Shown: in pieces, positions 7,185 to 14,785 of the stretch
Numbering within the stretch: the stretch's first letter is position 1
Layout of the letters: each line of letters starts with the position of its first letter
DNA from: Chitinophagaceae bacterium UBA1931
GTDB lineage: Bacteria; Bacteroidota; Bacteroidia; Chitinophagales; Chitinophagaceae
Assembly (NCBI GenBank): GCA_002337125.1
Contig: DDFJ01000001.1
Location: 434,001 to 498,000 of the forward strand
Reading direction: 5' to 3'
DNA length: 64,000 nt
Position numbers and translations under genes: made by a program
The notes under the pieces: generated by a model
Databases searched by the model: none
Told to the model about the DNA's origin: nothing
Seen by the model: the letters and a program-made list of their open reading frames with translations, nothing else

Positions 7185-7871
7185 ATGTCAGAAACTAAAA
7201 AAACAACAGCACAGGAATTAAACGATGTGCATGTCATTAAAAAAGCGAAGGATTTTTGGGGCCGTTTTTCAAAACCTGTTACTATCATCGGCGGTTTGGT
7301 AATCCTGCTTGCCGGCGGATGGTTGGTGTATAAAAATTTCATTAAAGAACCGAAAGAAACAAAAGCAGTTGAAGCAATGAGTCGTGCAGAAGCATACTAC
7401 AGTATGGATTCGCTTGACCTTGCATTAAATGGTGATGGATCTTCTGCTGGTTTCCTCAAAATCATTAAAACATACAGCGGTACAGATGCAGCAAACCTGT
7501 CGAACTACTATGCAGGTTCCATTTATCTCCGTAAAGGCGATTTCAAAAATGCAATCAAATACCTGGAAGATTTTTCTACCAGTGCCACACAAATCCAGAG
7601 CGCTGCATGGCGTATGCTGGGTGATGCTTACATGAGCACTGATAAAAAAGATAAAGGTGCTGAGCTGTTTGAAAAAGCAGGAAAGCTGAACGAGAAAGAT
7701 GAGTTTACTTCATCTGAAAACCTGTTCCGTGCTGCAATGGCTTATGATGTGATTGGTAAAAAAGATAAAGCGGCTGATTTGCTGAAAATCATCGTTGAAA
7801 AATATCCCAAAACAAATGCAGGTGGTATGGCTGATAAATACCTGGCACGTTTGGGTGTGAATATTGACTAA
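7185..7871 (+). CDS. tetratricopeptide-repeat protein with one N-terminal membrane anchor
   Basis: 228 residues. A short cytoplasmic start is followed by one membrane helix (VTIIGGLVILLAGGWLVY, about 32-50), then TPR-type helix pairs: SNYYAGSIYLRKGDFKNAIK (about 106-125), AAWRMLGDAYMSTDKKDKGA and FRAAMAYDVIGKKDKAADLL. The architecture resembles YfgM, the inner-membrane TPR protein that associates with the Sec translocon and periplasmic chaperones, but similarity beyond layout cannot be judged here. The gene sits between pdhA and ribH, 23 bp before ribH. As I recall, a TPR gene next to ribH is frequent in Bacteroidota. Confidence 0.85.
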   Translation: MSETKKTTAQELNDVHVIKKAKDFWGRFSKPVTIIGGLVILLAGGWLVYKNFIKEPKETKAVEAMSRAEAYYSMDSLDLALNGDGSSAGFLKIIKTYSGTDAANLSNYYAGSIYLRKGDFKNAIKYLEDFSTSATQIQSAAWRMLGDAYMSTDKKDKGAELFEKAGKLNEKDEFTSSENLFRAAMAYDVIGKKDKAADLLKIIVEKYPKTNAGGMADKYLARLGVNID

Positions 7872-7894
7872 TTTAAAGGGGCAACCCATGTTCT

Positions 7895-8401
7895 ATGGCA
7901 GAGGTTAGCAACAGTAATTTATATGATTTAAATGCAGGCACTCATGATTTTTCGGGTGCCTGTGTTGTGTTGGTACGTACCGAATGGAATGCAGCAATTG
8001 TGGATGAACTGGAAAAAGGTTGCCGCAATAAACTGCAGGAGTTTGGTGTAGGTGAAATTGTTACGGTAACAGTTCCCGGAGCAGTTGAAATTGGATTTGC
8101 AGTAAAAGCATATTGGGAATGTAAATCGAGACACCTTAAAACACGTCCGCATGCATTTATTACACTTGGATGTGTAATACAAGGAGGCACACCTCATTTT
8201 GATTATGTGTGCAAAACCGTTACTGAATCTGTAACACAGCTTAATTTTATCCTGGATGTTCCAACTATTTTCGGCGTATTGACTGTTAATACAGTTGAGC
8301 AGGCGCATGAACGACTTGGAGGTATTCATGGGCATAAAGGTGAAGAAGCAGCAATAACTGCTTTAAAAATGATTTTGCTGAACTTATCTTTAAAGAAATA
8401 A
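7895..8401 (+). CDS. ribH: 6,7-dimethyl-8-ribityllumazine synthase
   Basis: Penultimate enzyme of riboflavin synthesis, condensing 5-amino-6-ribitylamino-uracil with 3,4-dihydroxy-2-butanone 4-phosphate; it usually forms an icosahedral or pentameric cytoplasmic shell. Recognised by the RTEWNAAIVDEL start of the fold, PGAVEIGFAVK (substrate loop), FITLGCVIQGGTPHFDYVC (the GxVIxGxTxHxxYV motif with the catalytic His) and FGVLTVNTVEQAHER plus GHKGEEAA near the end. The 168-residue length is normal. Start ATG 7895 is chosen over the out-of-frame ATG at 7888. The LutA-type gene follows 26 bp later. Confidence 0.95.
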   Translation: MAEVSNSNLYDLNAGTHDFSGACVVLVRTEWNAAIVDELEKGCRNKLQEFGVGEIVTVTVPGAVEIGFAVKAYWECKSRHLKTRPHAFITLGCVIQGGTPHFDYVCKTVTESVTQLNFILDVPTIFGVLTVNTVEQAHERLGGIHGHKGEEAAITALKMILLNLSLKK

Positions 8402-8427
8402 TTACTCTGCACCGGCAGAGGTTTCAA

Positions 8428-9147
8428 ATGAATATTCAATTATTTATTCCCTGCTTTGTTGATCAGCTATACCCGCAAACAGCTTTTAACATGATTAAAG
8501 TGCTGGAAAAGCTGGGCTGTACTGTAAATTATAATACCAACCAGACATGTTGCGGGCAACCGGCTTTTAACTCCGGCTTCCAGGATGAAGCAAGGGCTGT
8601 AGCATCAAAGTTTATCAAGGATTTTGCAGGAACAGATTATATCGTAGCTCCCAGTGCTTCCTGTACCGGCTTTGTGCGTAATTATTACAATACATTGTTC
8701 GATAATTCTTCGGTACACAATGAAGTCAAGAGTCTGCAGAAACGCATGTACGAATTCACCGAATTTTTAACGGATGTGCTGAAGGTGGAGGATGTTGGAG
8801 CATCACTTGAAGGGAAAGCAACTTATCATAACAGCTGTGCTGCATTACGTGAATGCAAAATAAAAGAAGGTCCACGTAAATTACTGAAGCATGTTCGTGG
8901 TCTTGAACTGGTTGAAATGAATGATAACGAAACCTGCTGCGGTTTTGGTGGAACATTTGCAGTGAAATATGAAACCATCTCGGTTGCAATGGCCGATCAG
9001 AAAGTAAACAATGCAGTAGCTACCGGTGCCCAGTACCTTATCTCAACCGATCTAAGCTGCCTCATGCATCTGGATGGTTATATCAAAAAGAAAGGCTACA
9101 ACCTCCGCACATTGCATATGGCTGATGTGCTGGCAAATGGATGGTAG
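8428..9147 (+). CDS. (Fe-S)-binding protein of the LutA/YkgE type
   Basis: 239 residues with two CCG domains (DUF224). The first has IPCFVDQLYP (7-16) and TCCGQPAFNSG (40-50). The second has YHNSCAALRE (about 136-145) and ETCCGFGGTFAVK (about 169-181). This Cys-rich arrangement binds an Fe-S cofactor in heterodisulfide-reductase-like and lactate-oxidation proteins. In Bacillus LutA works with LutB and LutC to oxidise L-lactate, and the length and motif order match LutA. LutB and LutC are not adjacent here, so the substrate is uncertain: lactate or glycolate are possible. The gene is probably last in the pdhA-TPR-ribH run, since spacing to the next gene rises to 106 bp. Confidence 0.85.
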   Translation: MNIQLFIPCFVDQLYPQTAFNMIKVLEKLGCTVNYNTNQTCCGQPAFNSGFQDEARAVASKFIKDFAGTDYIVAPSASCTGFVRNYYNTLFDNSSVHNEVKSLQKRMYEFTEFLTDVLKVEDVGASLEGKATYHNSCAALRECKIKEGPRKLLKHVRGLELVEMNDNETCCGFGGTFAVKYETISVAMADQKVNNAVATGAQYLISTDLSCLMHLDGYIKKKGYNLRTLHMADVLANGW

Positions 9148-9253
9148 TTCAGGCAAAATGAAAAATGTGAGATAAAAAATCACAAATGAAAAAGTGAGCA
9201 ACTTCATACTTTTTCATTCTTCATTCTTTATTTTTAATTCCTAATTTTTTTAT

Positions 9254-9664
9254 ATGGCTCATTGGTTAGTAAAATCAGAACCGTTTAAATACAGCTGGGA
9301 ACAGTTTGTAAAAGACAAACAAACTTTCTGGGATGGTGTACGCAATTATGCTGCACGCAACAATCTCCGCACAATGAAAAAAGGCGATGAATTGTTTTTT
9401 TACCACAGCAATGAAGGTCTGGAAATTGTTGGTATTGCAAAAGTGGTGAAGGAAGCTTACCAGGATCCGACTACTGATGAAGATGCATGGGTGGTGGTTG
9501 ATCTGAAACCTGTACGCAAATTAAAAAAGCCGGTTACACTTGCACAGATGAAAGCAGATAAACGTTTAGCCAATATGGATTTGCTTCGCCTTGGCCGTTT
9601 AAGTGTAGGTAAGGTAACTGATGAAGAATGGGAAGTGGTGCTTGAGTTAGCAGGAGAGAAGTAG
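9254..9664 (+). CDS. EVE domain-containing protein
   Basis: 136-residue cytoplasmic protein consisting of one EVE domain (PUA-like fold). Conserved elements: HWLVKSEPFKYSWEQF at the start, WDGVRNYAARNNLR (about 26-39), GDELFFYHSN, the strand EIVGIAKVVKEAYQDPT and a final LLRLGRLSVGKVT. EVE proteins are related to YTH readers and are thought to bind modified bases in nucleic acids; the human relative is THYN1. No restriction or toxin gene stands beside it, so a defence role is not indicated. The 106 bp upstream is A/T-rich and low in complexity. A terminator follows at 9692. Confidence 0.92.
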   Translation: MAHWLVKSEPFKYSWEQFVKDKQTFWDGVRNYAARNNLRTMKKGDELFFYHSNEGLEIVGIAKVVKEAYQDPTTDEDAWVVVDLKPVRKLKKPVTLAQMKADKRLANMDLLRLGRLSVGKVTDEEWEVVLELAGEK

Positions 9665-9691
9665 TAAGTAATAAATAATAAGTGATAGGTT

Positions 9692-9722
9692 AAAGCCAAT
9701 GATATTGTCATTGGCTTTTTTC
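9692..9722 (+). terminator. rho-independent terminator after the EVE gene
   Basis: Stem AAAGCCAATGA (9692-9702), loop TATTG, stem TCATTGGCTTT (9708-9718), then a T-run. Confidence 0.85.
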
Positions 9723-9912
9723 TTTAACAATTCTGAAAGGTTACATTTTTTTCTTTTACGTATCAATCCTTGATTCTGCTCTTAAAGGAATCAACTATGA
9801 AGAAAGCATCAGCAGTTGAATGATTTGCAATGCCGGCAAATGAATTCAGCAAGTACTTCGCTGCTACTGCATCAGCAATTCTCATCTCAAAACATCAATT
9901 AAAATTTTTAAA

Positions 9913-10350
9913 ATGAAAAAGATCATTTTAGCTGTCATTATATTGGCAGCAGCAGGCGGAGCTGTATACTTTTTTCTGCAAAACAAAAAAACTGATGAAC
10001 AGCCACAAACAACTTTTAAGCAAACCATTCTCGGCGACTGGAAGATTGATTCCATTGTAACGAAGACCGAAAACAAAACACCGGCTTTTCTTGCACTTGT
10101 TGCCGACAGTAACTACAACAAATACCAGTTCAGGTTTAAAGATGATGGAACCATTGCACAAATGCTGGGCGATAGTATTCTGCCTGTAAAGCATGGATAC
10201 GAATGGAAAGACAGTGCGAACCTTGTTTTCATTGAAGGTGATTCATTAACAGAGAAAATACCTGTGCAGGTTGTATCTCTCAATGCAAATGAACTGACAG
10301 TTTCAACTGCCGACAGTACAACCATCTTTTACAAAAAAGCAGGGAAATAA
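9913..10350 (+). CDS. lipocalin-like secreted or membrane-anchored protein
   Basis: 145 residues. The N-terminus is a signal peptide or anchor (ILAVIILAAAGGAVYFFL, 4-22) without a lipobox. The rest follows the lipocalin-like pattern common in Bacteroidota: ILGDWKIDSIV (about 40-50), YQFRFKDDGTIAQ (about 73-85), YEWKDSANLVF and a final strand pair with ANELTVSTADSTTIFYKK. Such proteins form a small beta barrel in the periplasm; the ligand is unknown. The GDW...D.I start and F..DGT turn are the features I rely on. A REP-like inverted repeat lies directly downstream, before the DUF4349 gene. Confidence 0.65.
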   Translation: MKKIILAVIILAAAGGAVYFFLQNKKTDEQPQTTFKQTILGDWKIDSIVTKTENKTPAFLALVADSNYNKYQFRFKDDGTIAQMLGDSILPVKHGYEWKDSANLVFIEGDSLTEKIPVQVVSLNANELTVSTADSTTIFYKKAGK

Positions 10351-10362
10351 AATCGTGATTTG

Positions 10363-10446
10363 TTTTTGAGACTGTCAGCCTGAGCTTGTCGAAGGCGGTT
10401 GTTTATGCGACAATGTTTCGACAAGCTCAACATGACAGTTTCAAAA
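10363..10446. repeat. imperfect inverted repeat element with GAGCTTGTCGAA arms
   Basis: The left arm (10363-10393) reads TTTTTGAGACTGTCAGCC then TGAGCTTGTCGAA. The right arm (10417-10446) is its near-complement, with GACTGTCA/AACTGTCA and TGAGCTTGTCGAA shared. The loop is about 23 bases. It can form a long stem, as in REP-like elements scattered in many bacterial genomes, and lies between two convergently unrelated + strand genes. Confidence 0.8.
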
Positions 10447-10493
10447 TGTTTTATGTAATTCAAACGATTCCGCATCTGTATAAAAAATAATTT

Positions 10494-11423
10494 ATGAAGT
10501 ACTATTTAACACTGATAACCCTGTTATTTGTTTTTTCATGCAAAGAACATGCAGACAAATTTAAAACTCAGGATATTGCTCTTTCCGATATAAAGCATGA
10601 AGAATCCAGTTTAATGAATGCTTCGCCGGCTGCTGCAGATACAACTGCAACCCCTTCCTTACCTGAACCTCCACAGGCAGGCGATCATTCGGATAACAAA
10701 ACAGAAACAAAATCATCACAATCACCTGAAAGCAAACCCGACTGGAATAAGAAAATCATCAAGACAGGATTGCTCAATGTGGAAATAAAAGATTATGGTA
10801 AGTTCAATAAACTGGTGCATAATTCTGTTGACCAGTTTGGGGGATACATTGCTGAAGAACAGCAAACACAAAATGATTATAAAATTGAAAACATCATCAC
10901 CATTAAAGTACCTGTTGATCAGTTTCAGAAAGCCGTTGATTTCTTTACAAGCGGCGATGGAAAAATCAATGAAAAGAAAATTACTTCTGAAGATGTAACA
11001 AGCCAGTATGTTGATACCAAATCAAGAATGGAAGCTAAGAAGCAGGTTCGTCTCCGTTATCTTGATTTATTAAAGCAGGCAAAAAATATGGAAGAAGTGC
11101 TGCAGGTACAGAATGAAATCAACAGCATACAGGAAGAAATTGAAAGTGCTGCGGGCAGGATCAATTATCTCACAAACGCTTCTGCTATGAGCACCATTAA
11201 TCTTACATTCTACCAGGTAGTAAACGAATCAGCAAAGGATAGTGATGAAGTAAGTTTCTGGCAAAAAACAAAAAATGCTTTTCTTTCTGGCTGGAATGGC
11301 ATTGGTGATGTATTGATTGGCTTAACGTATATATGGCCATTGATTATTGCAGCTGTTCTGCTATTTGTTTTTGTAAAGAAGCGTTACACATTGAAAAAGA
11401 AATCAAAAAATACACAGTCATAA
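10494..11423 (+). CDS. DUF4349 domain lipoprotein with C-terminal membrane helix
   Basis: 309 residues. The signal peptide ends in a lipobox (LFVFSC, Cys16), followed by a Ser/Thr/Pro-rich linker of about 70 residues. The DUF4349 core (about 82-245) reads IKTGLLNVEIKDYGKFN, FGGYIAEEQQ, TIKVPVDQFQ, DVTSQYVDTKSRMEAKKQV, a coiled-coil segment EEVLQVQNEINSIQEEIESA and a closing strand STINLTFYQ. One membrane helix (WPLIIAAVLLFVFV, about 283-297) and a basic tail end it. The function is unknown; the fold resembles membrane-associated assembly proteins, and the lipid anchor plus helix would tether both ends. It is alone between the repeat element and the aat terminator. Confidence 0.88.
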   Translation: MKYYLTLITLLFVFSCKEHADKFKTQDIALSDIKHEESSLMNASPAAADTTATPSLPEPPQAGDHSDNKTETKSSQSPESKPDWNKKIIKTGLLNVEIKDYGKFNKLVHNSVDQFGGYIAEEQQTQNDYKIENIITIKVPVDQFQKAVDFFTSGDGKINEKKITSEDVTSQYVDTKSRMEAKKQVRLRYLDLLKQAKNMEEVLQVQNEINSIQEEIESAAGRINYLTNASAMSTINLTFYQVVNESAKDSDEVSFWQKTKNAFLSGWNGIGDVLIGLTYIWPLIIAAVLLFVFVKKRYTLKKKSKNTQS

Positions 11424-11428
11424 GAATA

Positions 11429-11454
11429 AAAACCCCGGCGTTACTGCCGGGGTT
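11429..11454. terminator. terminator shared by DUF4349 gene and aat
   Basis: Stem AACCCCGGC (11431-11439), loop GTTACT, stem GCCGGGGTT (11446-11454). The T-run is best on the - strand (TTTTTATTC), so it mainly serves aat, whose stop codon lies inside the loop; the + strand copy has a weaker tail. Confidence 0.8.
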
Positions 11455-12100
11455 GTGTATTTTCTTTTACGATGTTGATAAACTCGTTTCGGCTGATCAT
11501 TCTTGCGCCGAGGCTTTCTAAATGTTCGGTGTAAACCTGGCAATCAACAAGCACAACAGCTTCCTGCTGCAACTGCTGCACATAGCTAATAAATGCATAT
11601 TTACTGGCATTGCTCTGTTTGGCAAACATGCTTTCACCAAAAAAACAATTGCCCATCCTGATGCCATATAAACCACCGGCTAATTCATCTCCTTTCCATG
11701 CTTCAATACTTACTGCGTAGCCAAGCTCATGAAGTTCGGTATAAGCTGTTTCAATTTCATCTGTTATCCATGTTCCATCCTGTCCCTTTCGTTTTTGCAA
11801 ACTGCAGTTACGGATGACTTCTTTAAATGCTTTGTTGGTTGTTACAGTAAATGCATTACGTTTCAGCAATTGATTCATGCTTTTGCTGATGTATAATTCA
11901 TCAGAAAACAAAACAAACCGTGGATCGGGACTCCACCAAAGAGGTGGTTCATCATCATTGAACCAGGGAAAAATTCCGCTGCGATAAGCTAATAATAAAC
12001 GATCAGTTCTAAGATCGCCGCCAATAGCAAGCAAACCATCTTTCGATGCTTCTTCCAGCGGAGGAAACCACAATTCATCGGTGAGTACTTGCAGCGGCAT
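11441..12100 (-). CDS. aat: leucyl/phenylalanyl-tRNA-protein transferase
   Basis: Transfers Leu or Phe from charged tRNA to the N-terminal Arg or Lys of proteins, making them substrates for ClpS-ClpAP. Family motifs: FPPLEEASKDGLLAIGGDL (about 12-30), YRSGIFPWFNDDEPPLWWSPDPR (about 39-61), TWITDEIETAYTELHELGYA (about 109-128) and the GGLYGIRMGNCFFGESMF loop. The 219-residue length is normal. It follows clpS by 14 bp on the same strand, so the tagging enzyme and the recognition adaptor of the N-end rule form one transcription unit. Confidence 0.96.
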   Translation of the reverse strand: MPLQVLTDELWFPPLEEASKDGLLAIGGDLRTDRLLLAYRSGIFPWFNDDEPPLWWSPDPRFVLFSDELYISKSMNQLLKRNAFTVTTNKAFKEVIRNCSLQKRKGQDGTWITDEIETAYTELHELGYAVSIEAWKGDELAGGLYGIRMGNCFFGESMFAKQSNASKYAFISYVQQLQQEAVVLVDCQVYTEHLESLGARMISRNEFINIVKENTQPRQ

Positions 12101-12114
12101 AATAAGGTGAGGTG

Positions 12115-12408
12115 TCAGGCAATTACTTCAACAGTTGCACCAATGCCTCTTTCTGTAATTGCATCACACTTTGGTTTCAATTCATCATACGATCCGTTTT
12201 TTACTGCATATTTTCCTTTTGTGTGAATAATCCAGGCACATTGTTCGGCCTGTTCCGGCGTATGATCACAAATGTCGATAAGTGTTTCAATCACCCATTC
12301 AAATGTATTTACCTCGTCATTCCACATAATTAAATGACAGGGATCTTCTACATCTGTCAGTACATCTGTAACTTCTTGTTCTTTGGTATGAGTGGAATTC
12401 TGAATCAT
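12115..12408 (-). CDS. clpS: ATP-dependent Clp protease adaptor ClpS
   Basis: 97-residue adaptor that binds N-terminal Leu, Phe, Tyr or Trp and hands the protein to a Clp ATPase. The core reads HLIMWNDEVNTFEWVIETLI (the ND.V.TF..V..L signature), then EQAEQCAWIIHTKGKYAV and a final strand ATVEVIA. The first about 20 residues are the flexible tail that engages the Clp chaperone. First gene of the clpS-aat unit. A TAATTTTG -7 element ends only 7 bp before the ATG, so the transcript would begin at or next to the start codon. Confidence 0.95.
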   Translation of the reverse strand: MIQNSTHTKEQEVTDVLTDVEDPCHLIMWNDEVNTFEWVIETLIDICDHTPEQAEQCAWIIHTKGKYAVKNGSYDELKPKCDAITERGIGATVEVIA

Positions 12409-12415
12409 TCTTCAG

Positions 12416-12423
12416 CAAAATTA
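12416..12423 (-). promoter_or_regulatory. -7 promoter element of clpS-aat
   Basis: On the - strand TAATTTTG matches TAnnTTTG and lies 7 bp before the clpS ATG; transcription would start at about the start codon (leaderless or nearly so). Confidence 0.55.
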
Positions 12424-12503
12424 GAAAATCTGAAATAAAAATGATGATTTAGTAAACGAAAAGCAACTTATATAGCATCATCTTTGTCATAGAATTAATT
12501 ACA

Positions 12504-14513
12504 ATGAAGTTCCCATTTATCAATAAAAAGAAAGTACAGGAGCAACCAGCCTCAAAAGGTAAGGCTGTTGTGCTTTCTATCAATTCCACCAACCGTGGGC
12601 TTGATTTTTTAGTGGAACTTTTTCAGCAGATACGACCAGCAGATCCTAAAAAGGTTGCTGATGCTGAACTTAAATTCAAAGCATTTCTTTACCAGTTACA
12701 GGAAGATAAATCCCTGATGTTTTCACTGCGCAGGGCTTTGCTTTCGCAGTTTGTAAACAGTGAAGTAAAATCGGCATTAACTGAAAGTGGTTTGATTGGC
12801 TCAAGGGGATTTATCCAGGAGTTTACATCAAAGATCAAGCATAAACTTGTACCTCCGTTGCTCAAACAAAATGATTTTCTGTTTGTGATTGAACGGATAT
12901 TTTACAAACATGATGATTATGAGTGGATGGAAAAAATTGACGAGGATTTGTGGGTTCGTTTTTTTGAGATGATTGGTATTGAAGTCAATCTTTCTGAACC
13001 TGTTCTTACTTCCCAGTTGATTGATTCAATGCAGATACTTTCTTACAGGCTGGCAATGATGGGGCTTGAAAAAGAAATTACCCGCCAGTACAAGGAAATC
13101 AATAATGCTGTATTTCCTTTCCTGGAGCAAAACAGGCTGGTGAATCTGCTTGTTGAGAAAAAGCATAAACAATATACTGAACATGAAAATAAACTGATTC
13201 TTACAGGCATTACAGAAGCTTTGCACAATTGTTTGCAGAGCATCAGGTGGATCAAGGATCAGCGAAAAATTGTAGGTACAAGTCTGGCAGAAACATTTTT
13301 GCTTACACGGATGGAGCAGCATGTTGAACGCATGTTTATGATTCTCGATGCCGTAGATCATGACAACCAGTTTAACACAAGAAGATTCATTCATTATTTT
13401 ATTACGGTTGTAAAAAATCAGAACAGGAAAAACAGTTTAGGTGAATTCCTGTCGCAAAATCTCGGCATCCTTGCTTACCAGATTTCTGAACATGGTGGCA
13501 GGAGAGGAGAGACCTATATTGCAAAAACAAGAAAGGAATTTTATAAACTGTTTGTAGGTGCATTAGGTGGTGGTTTTATCATTTCATTCATTGCAATTTT
13601 TAAGAACCTGCTGACCAAAGTTGTAATGGCACCTTTATGGCATGGTGTGGCTTACAGTATTAATTACAGCATTGGATTTTTACTGATTCAATCTTCAGGT
13701 TCAACACTTGCCACAAAACAGCCGGCATTTACTGCATCGTCTGTTGCAAGTTCATTAGATACAAATAAGATAAAAGGAAGACCCGATCTTGATAACCTCG
13801 CCGTAACAATAGCACAGGTTTCAAGAAGTCAGATTGCATCCTTTGCAGGAAACCTGTTGGTGGTATTTCCGCTTACATATTTACTCGCAATGGTTTTCTA
13901 TTGGGCAACCGGTTCAAAAATTGCCAGTGGAGCAGAAGCATTGGCTTTACTGAGTGCCCAGCATCCATTTCATTCGCTGGCGTTACTTTATGCCTGTTTT
14001 ACAGGTTTTTTCCTGTTCTTAAGTGGATTGATTGCAGGCTGGGTTGAAAATTATGTTGTGTATGCACAAATGCCACAGCGTATCAGGTTACACCCGTTTT
14101 TACATCATCAATTAGGTCGCAGGCAAATGAACTGGCTGGTAGACCTGGTGGAGAACAGGCTTGGTTCTGTTGCCGGTAGTGTATCGCTGGGTTTCTTTTT
14201 AGGAATGGCATCTTTTATTGGTAAAACATTGGGAATTCCATTCGATATCCGGCATATCACTATTTCGGCTGGTAATACTGCCATAGGCTTTTTTGGAATG
14301 GACAGACCTGTTGATTATGGCTATCTGTCAATTATTCTTTTTGGAGTGGCAATGATCGGCTTCCTGAATTTTCTTGTAAGCTTTGGACTTGCATTTTACG
14401 TAGCTGTAAAATCAAGAGGAATCCGTTTGAAAGATTACCCGGAATTTATGGGGATTTTATGGCGTTACTTTAAAAACCACCCTGCAGATTTTATAAAACC
14501 ATCGAAGGTTTAA
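12504..14513 (+). CDS. 'site-specific recombinase' family (Gcr, COG4389) multi-spanning membrane protein
   Basis: 669 residues. The first about 340 are soluble and mostly helical, with LVELFQQIRPADPKK, FLYQLQEDKSLMFSLRRALL and GLIGSRGFIQEFTSKIKHKL. The rest holds about six to seven membrane helices, such as FVGALGGGFIISFIAIF (about 349-365), VAYSINYSIGFLLIQ, LLVVFPLTYLLAMVFYWATG, LALLYACFTGFFLFLSGLIAG, LGFFLGMASFIGKTLG and ILFGVAMIGFLNFLVSFGLA. The family name comes from a Neisseria gene reported to affect recombination. Nothing here resembles a tyrosine or serine recombinase, and the membrane topology argues for another role, so the name should not be read as function. Start is ATG 12504, divergent from clpS. 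Confidence 0.75.
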   Translation: MKFPFINKKKVQEQPASKGKAVVLSINSTNRGLDFLVELFQQIRPADPKKVADAELKFKAFLYQLQEDKSLMFSLRRALLSQFVNSEVKSALTESGLIGSRGFIQEFTSKIKHKLVPPLLKQNDFLFVIERIFYKHDDYEWMEKIDEDLWVRFFEMIGIEVNLSEPVLTSQLIDSMQILSYRLAMMGLEKEITRQYKEINNAVFPFLEQNRLVNLLVEKKHKQYTEHENKLILTGITEALHNCLQSIRWIKDQRKIVGTSLAETFLLTRMEQHVERMFMILDAVDHDNQFNTRRFIHYFITVVKNQNRKNSLGEFLSQNLGILAYQISEHGGRRGETYIAKTRKEFYKLFVGALGGGFIISFIAIFKNLLTKVVMAPLWHGVAYSINYSIGFLLIQSSGSTLATKQPAFTASSVASSLDTNKIKGRPDLDNLAVTIAQVSRSQIASFAGNLLVVFPLTYLLAMVFYWATGSKIASGAEALALLSAQHPFHSLALLYACFTGFFLFLSGLIAGWVENYVVYAQMPQRIRLHPFLHHQLGRRQMNWLVDLVENRLGSVAGSVSLGFFLGMASFIGKTLGIPFDIRHITISAGNTAIGFFGMDRPVDYGYLSIILFGVAMIGFLNFLVSFGLAFYVAVKSRGIRLKDYPEFMGILWRYFKNHPADFIKPSKV

Positions 14514-14598
14514 TTCACATTACTTAATTTGTTTTATTTCTGCATTTCATTGCACAAAATCTGCATGAAAAAAAATTAAAAAGAATCGCAAGAAAAAT

Positions 14599-14628
14599 TT
14601 TGTAAAAAAAAATCAGCCCTTATCTTTG
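14599..14628 (+). promoter_or_regulatory. promoter of tRNA-Val
   Basis: TTTG at 14599-14602, an 18-bp spacer and TATCTTTG at 14621-14628, ending 12 bp before the tRNA. It is the clearest complete Bacteroidota promoter in the window. Confidence 0.8.
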
Positions 14629-14640
14629 CACTCCCTTTAC

Positions 14641-14715
14641 GGGAGCATAGCTCAGTTGGTTCAGAGCATCTGCCTTACAAGCAGAGGGTCCGCGGTTCGA
14701 GCCCGTGTGCTCCCA
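14641..14715 (+). tRNA. tRNA-Val (anticodon UAC)
   Basis: Cloverleaf by eye: acceptor GGGAGCA/TGCTCCC, D stem GCTC/GAGC, anticodon stem TCTGC/GCAGA with loop CTTACAA (anticodon TAC), T arm CGCGG-TTCGAGC-CCGTG, discriminator A. CCA is not encoded. Strong promoter upstream, terminator downstream. Confidence 0.96.
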
Positions 14716-14720
14716 CAGAA

Positions 14721-14748
14721 AACCCCGAAGAAATTCGGGGTTTTTTTA
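14721..14748. terminator. terminator after tRNA-Val (also faces the glycosyltransferase gene)
   Basis: Stem AACCCCGAA (14721-14729), loop GAAA, stem TTCGGGGTT (14734-14742) with a seven-T tail. The reverse strand also has a partial T-run, so it can act for the convergent gene ending at 14786. Confidence 0.85.
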
Positions 14749-14785
14749 TTGTCTTTACTTTTCATTTTGCTTAACCTGGGATTTA

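Noticed and set aside
9797..9823. Eight-codon open frame (MKKASAVE) before the lipocalin-like gene as a leader peptide.
   Set aside because: No run of regulatory codons, no hairpin set following it, and no amino-acid gene downstream; too short to support.
12504..14513. Gene labelled in databases as a site-specific recombinase, hence a possible mobile element or integrase next to tRNA-Val.
   Set aside because: No integrase motif, no duplicated tRNA 3' end, no other mobile gene; the protein is a membrane protein.
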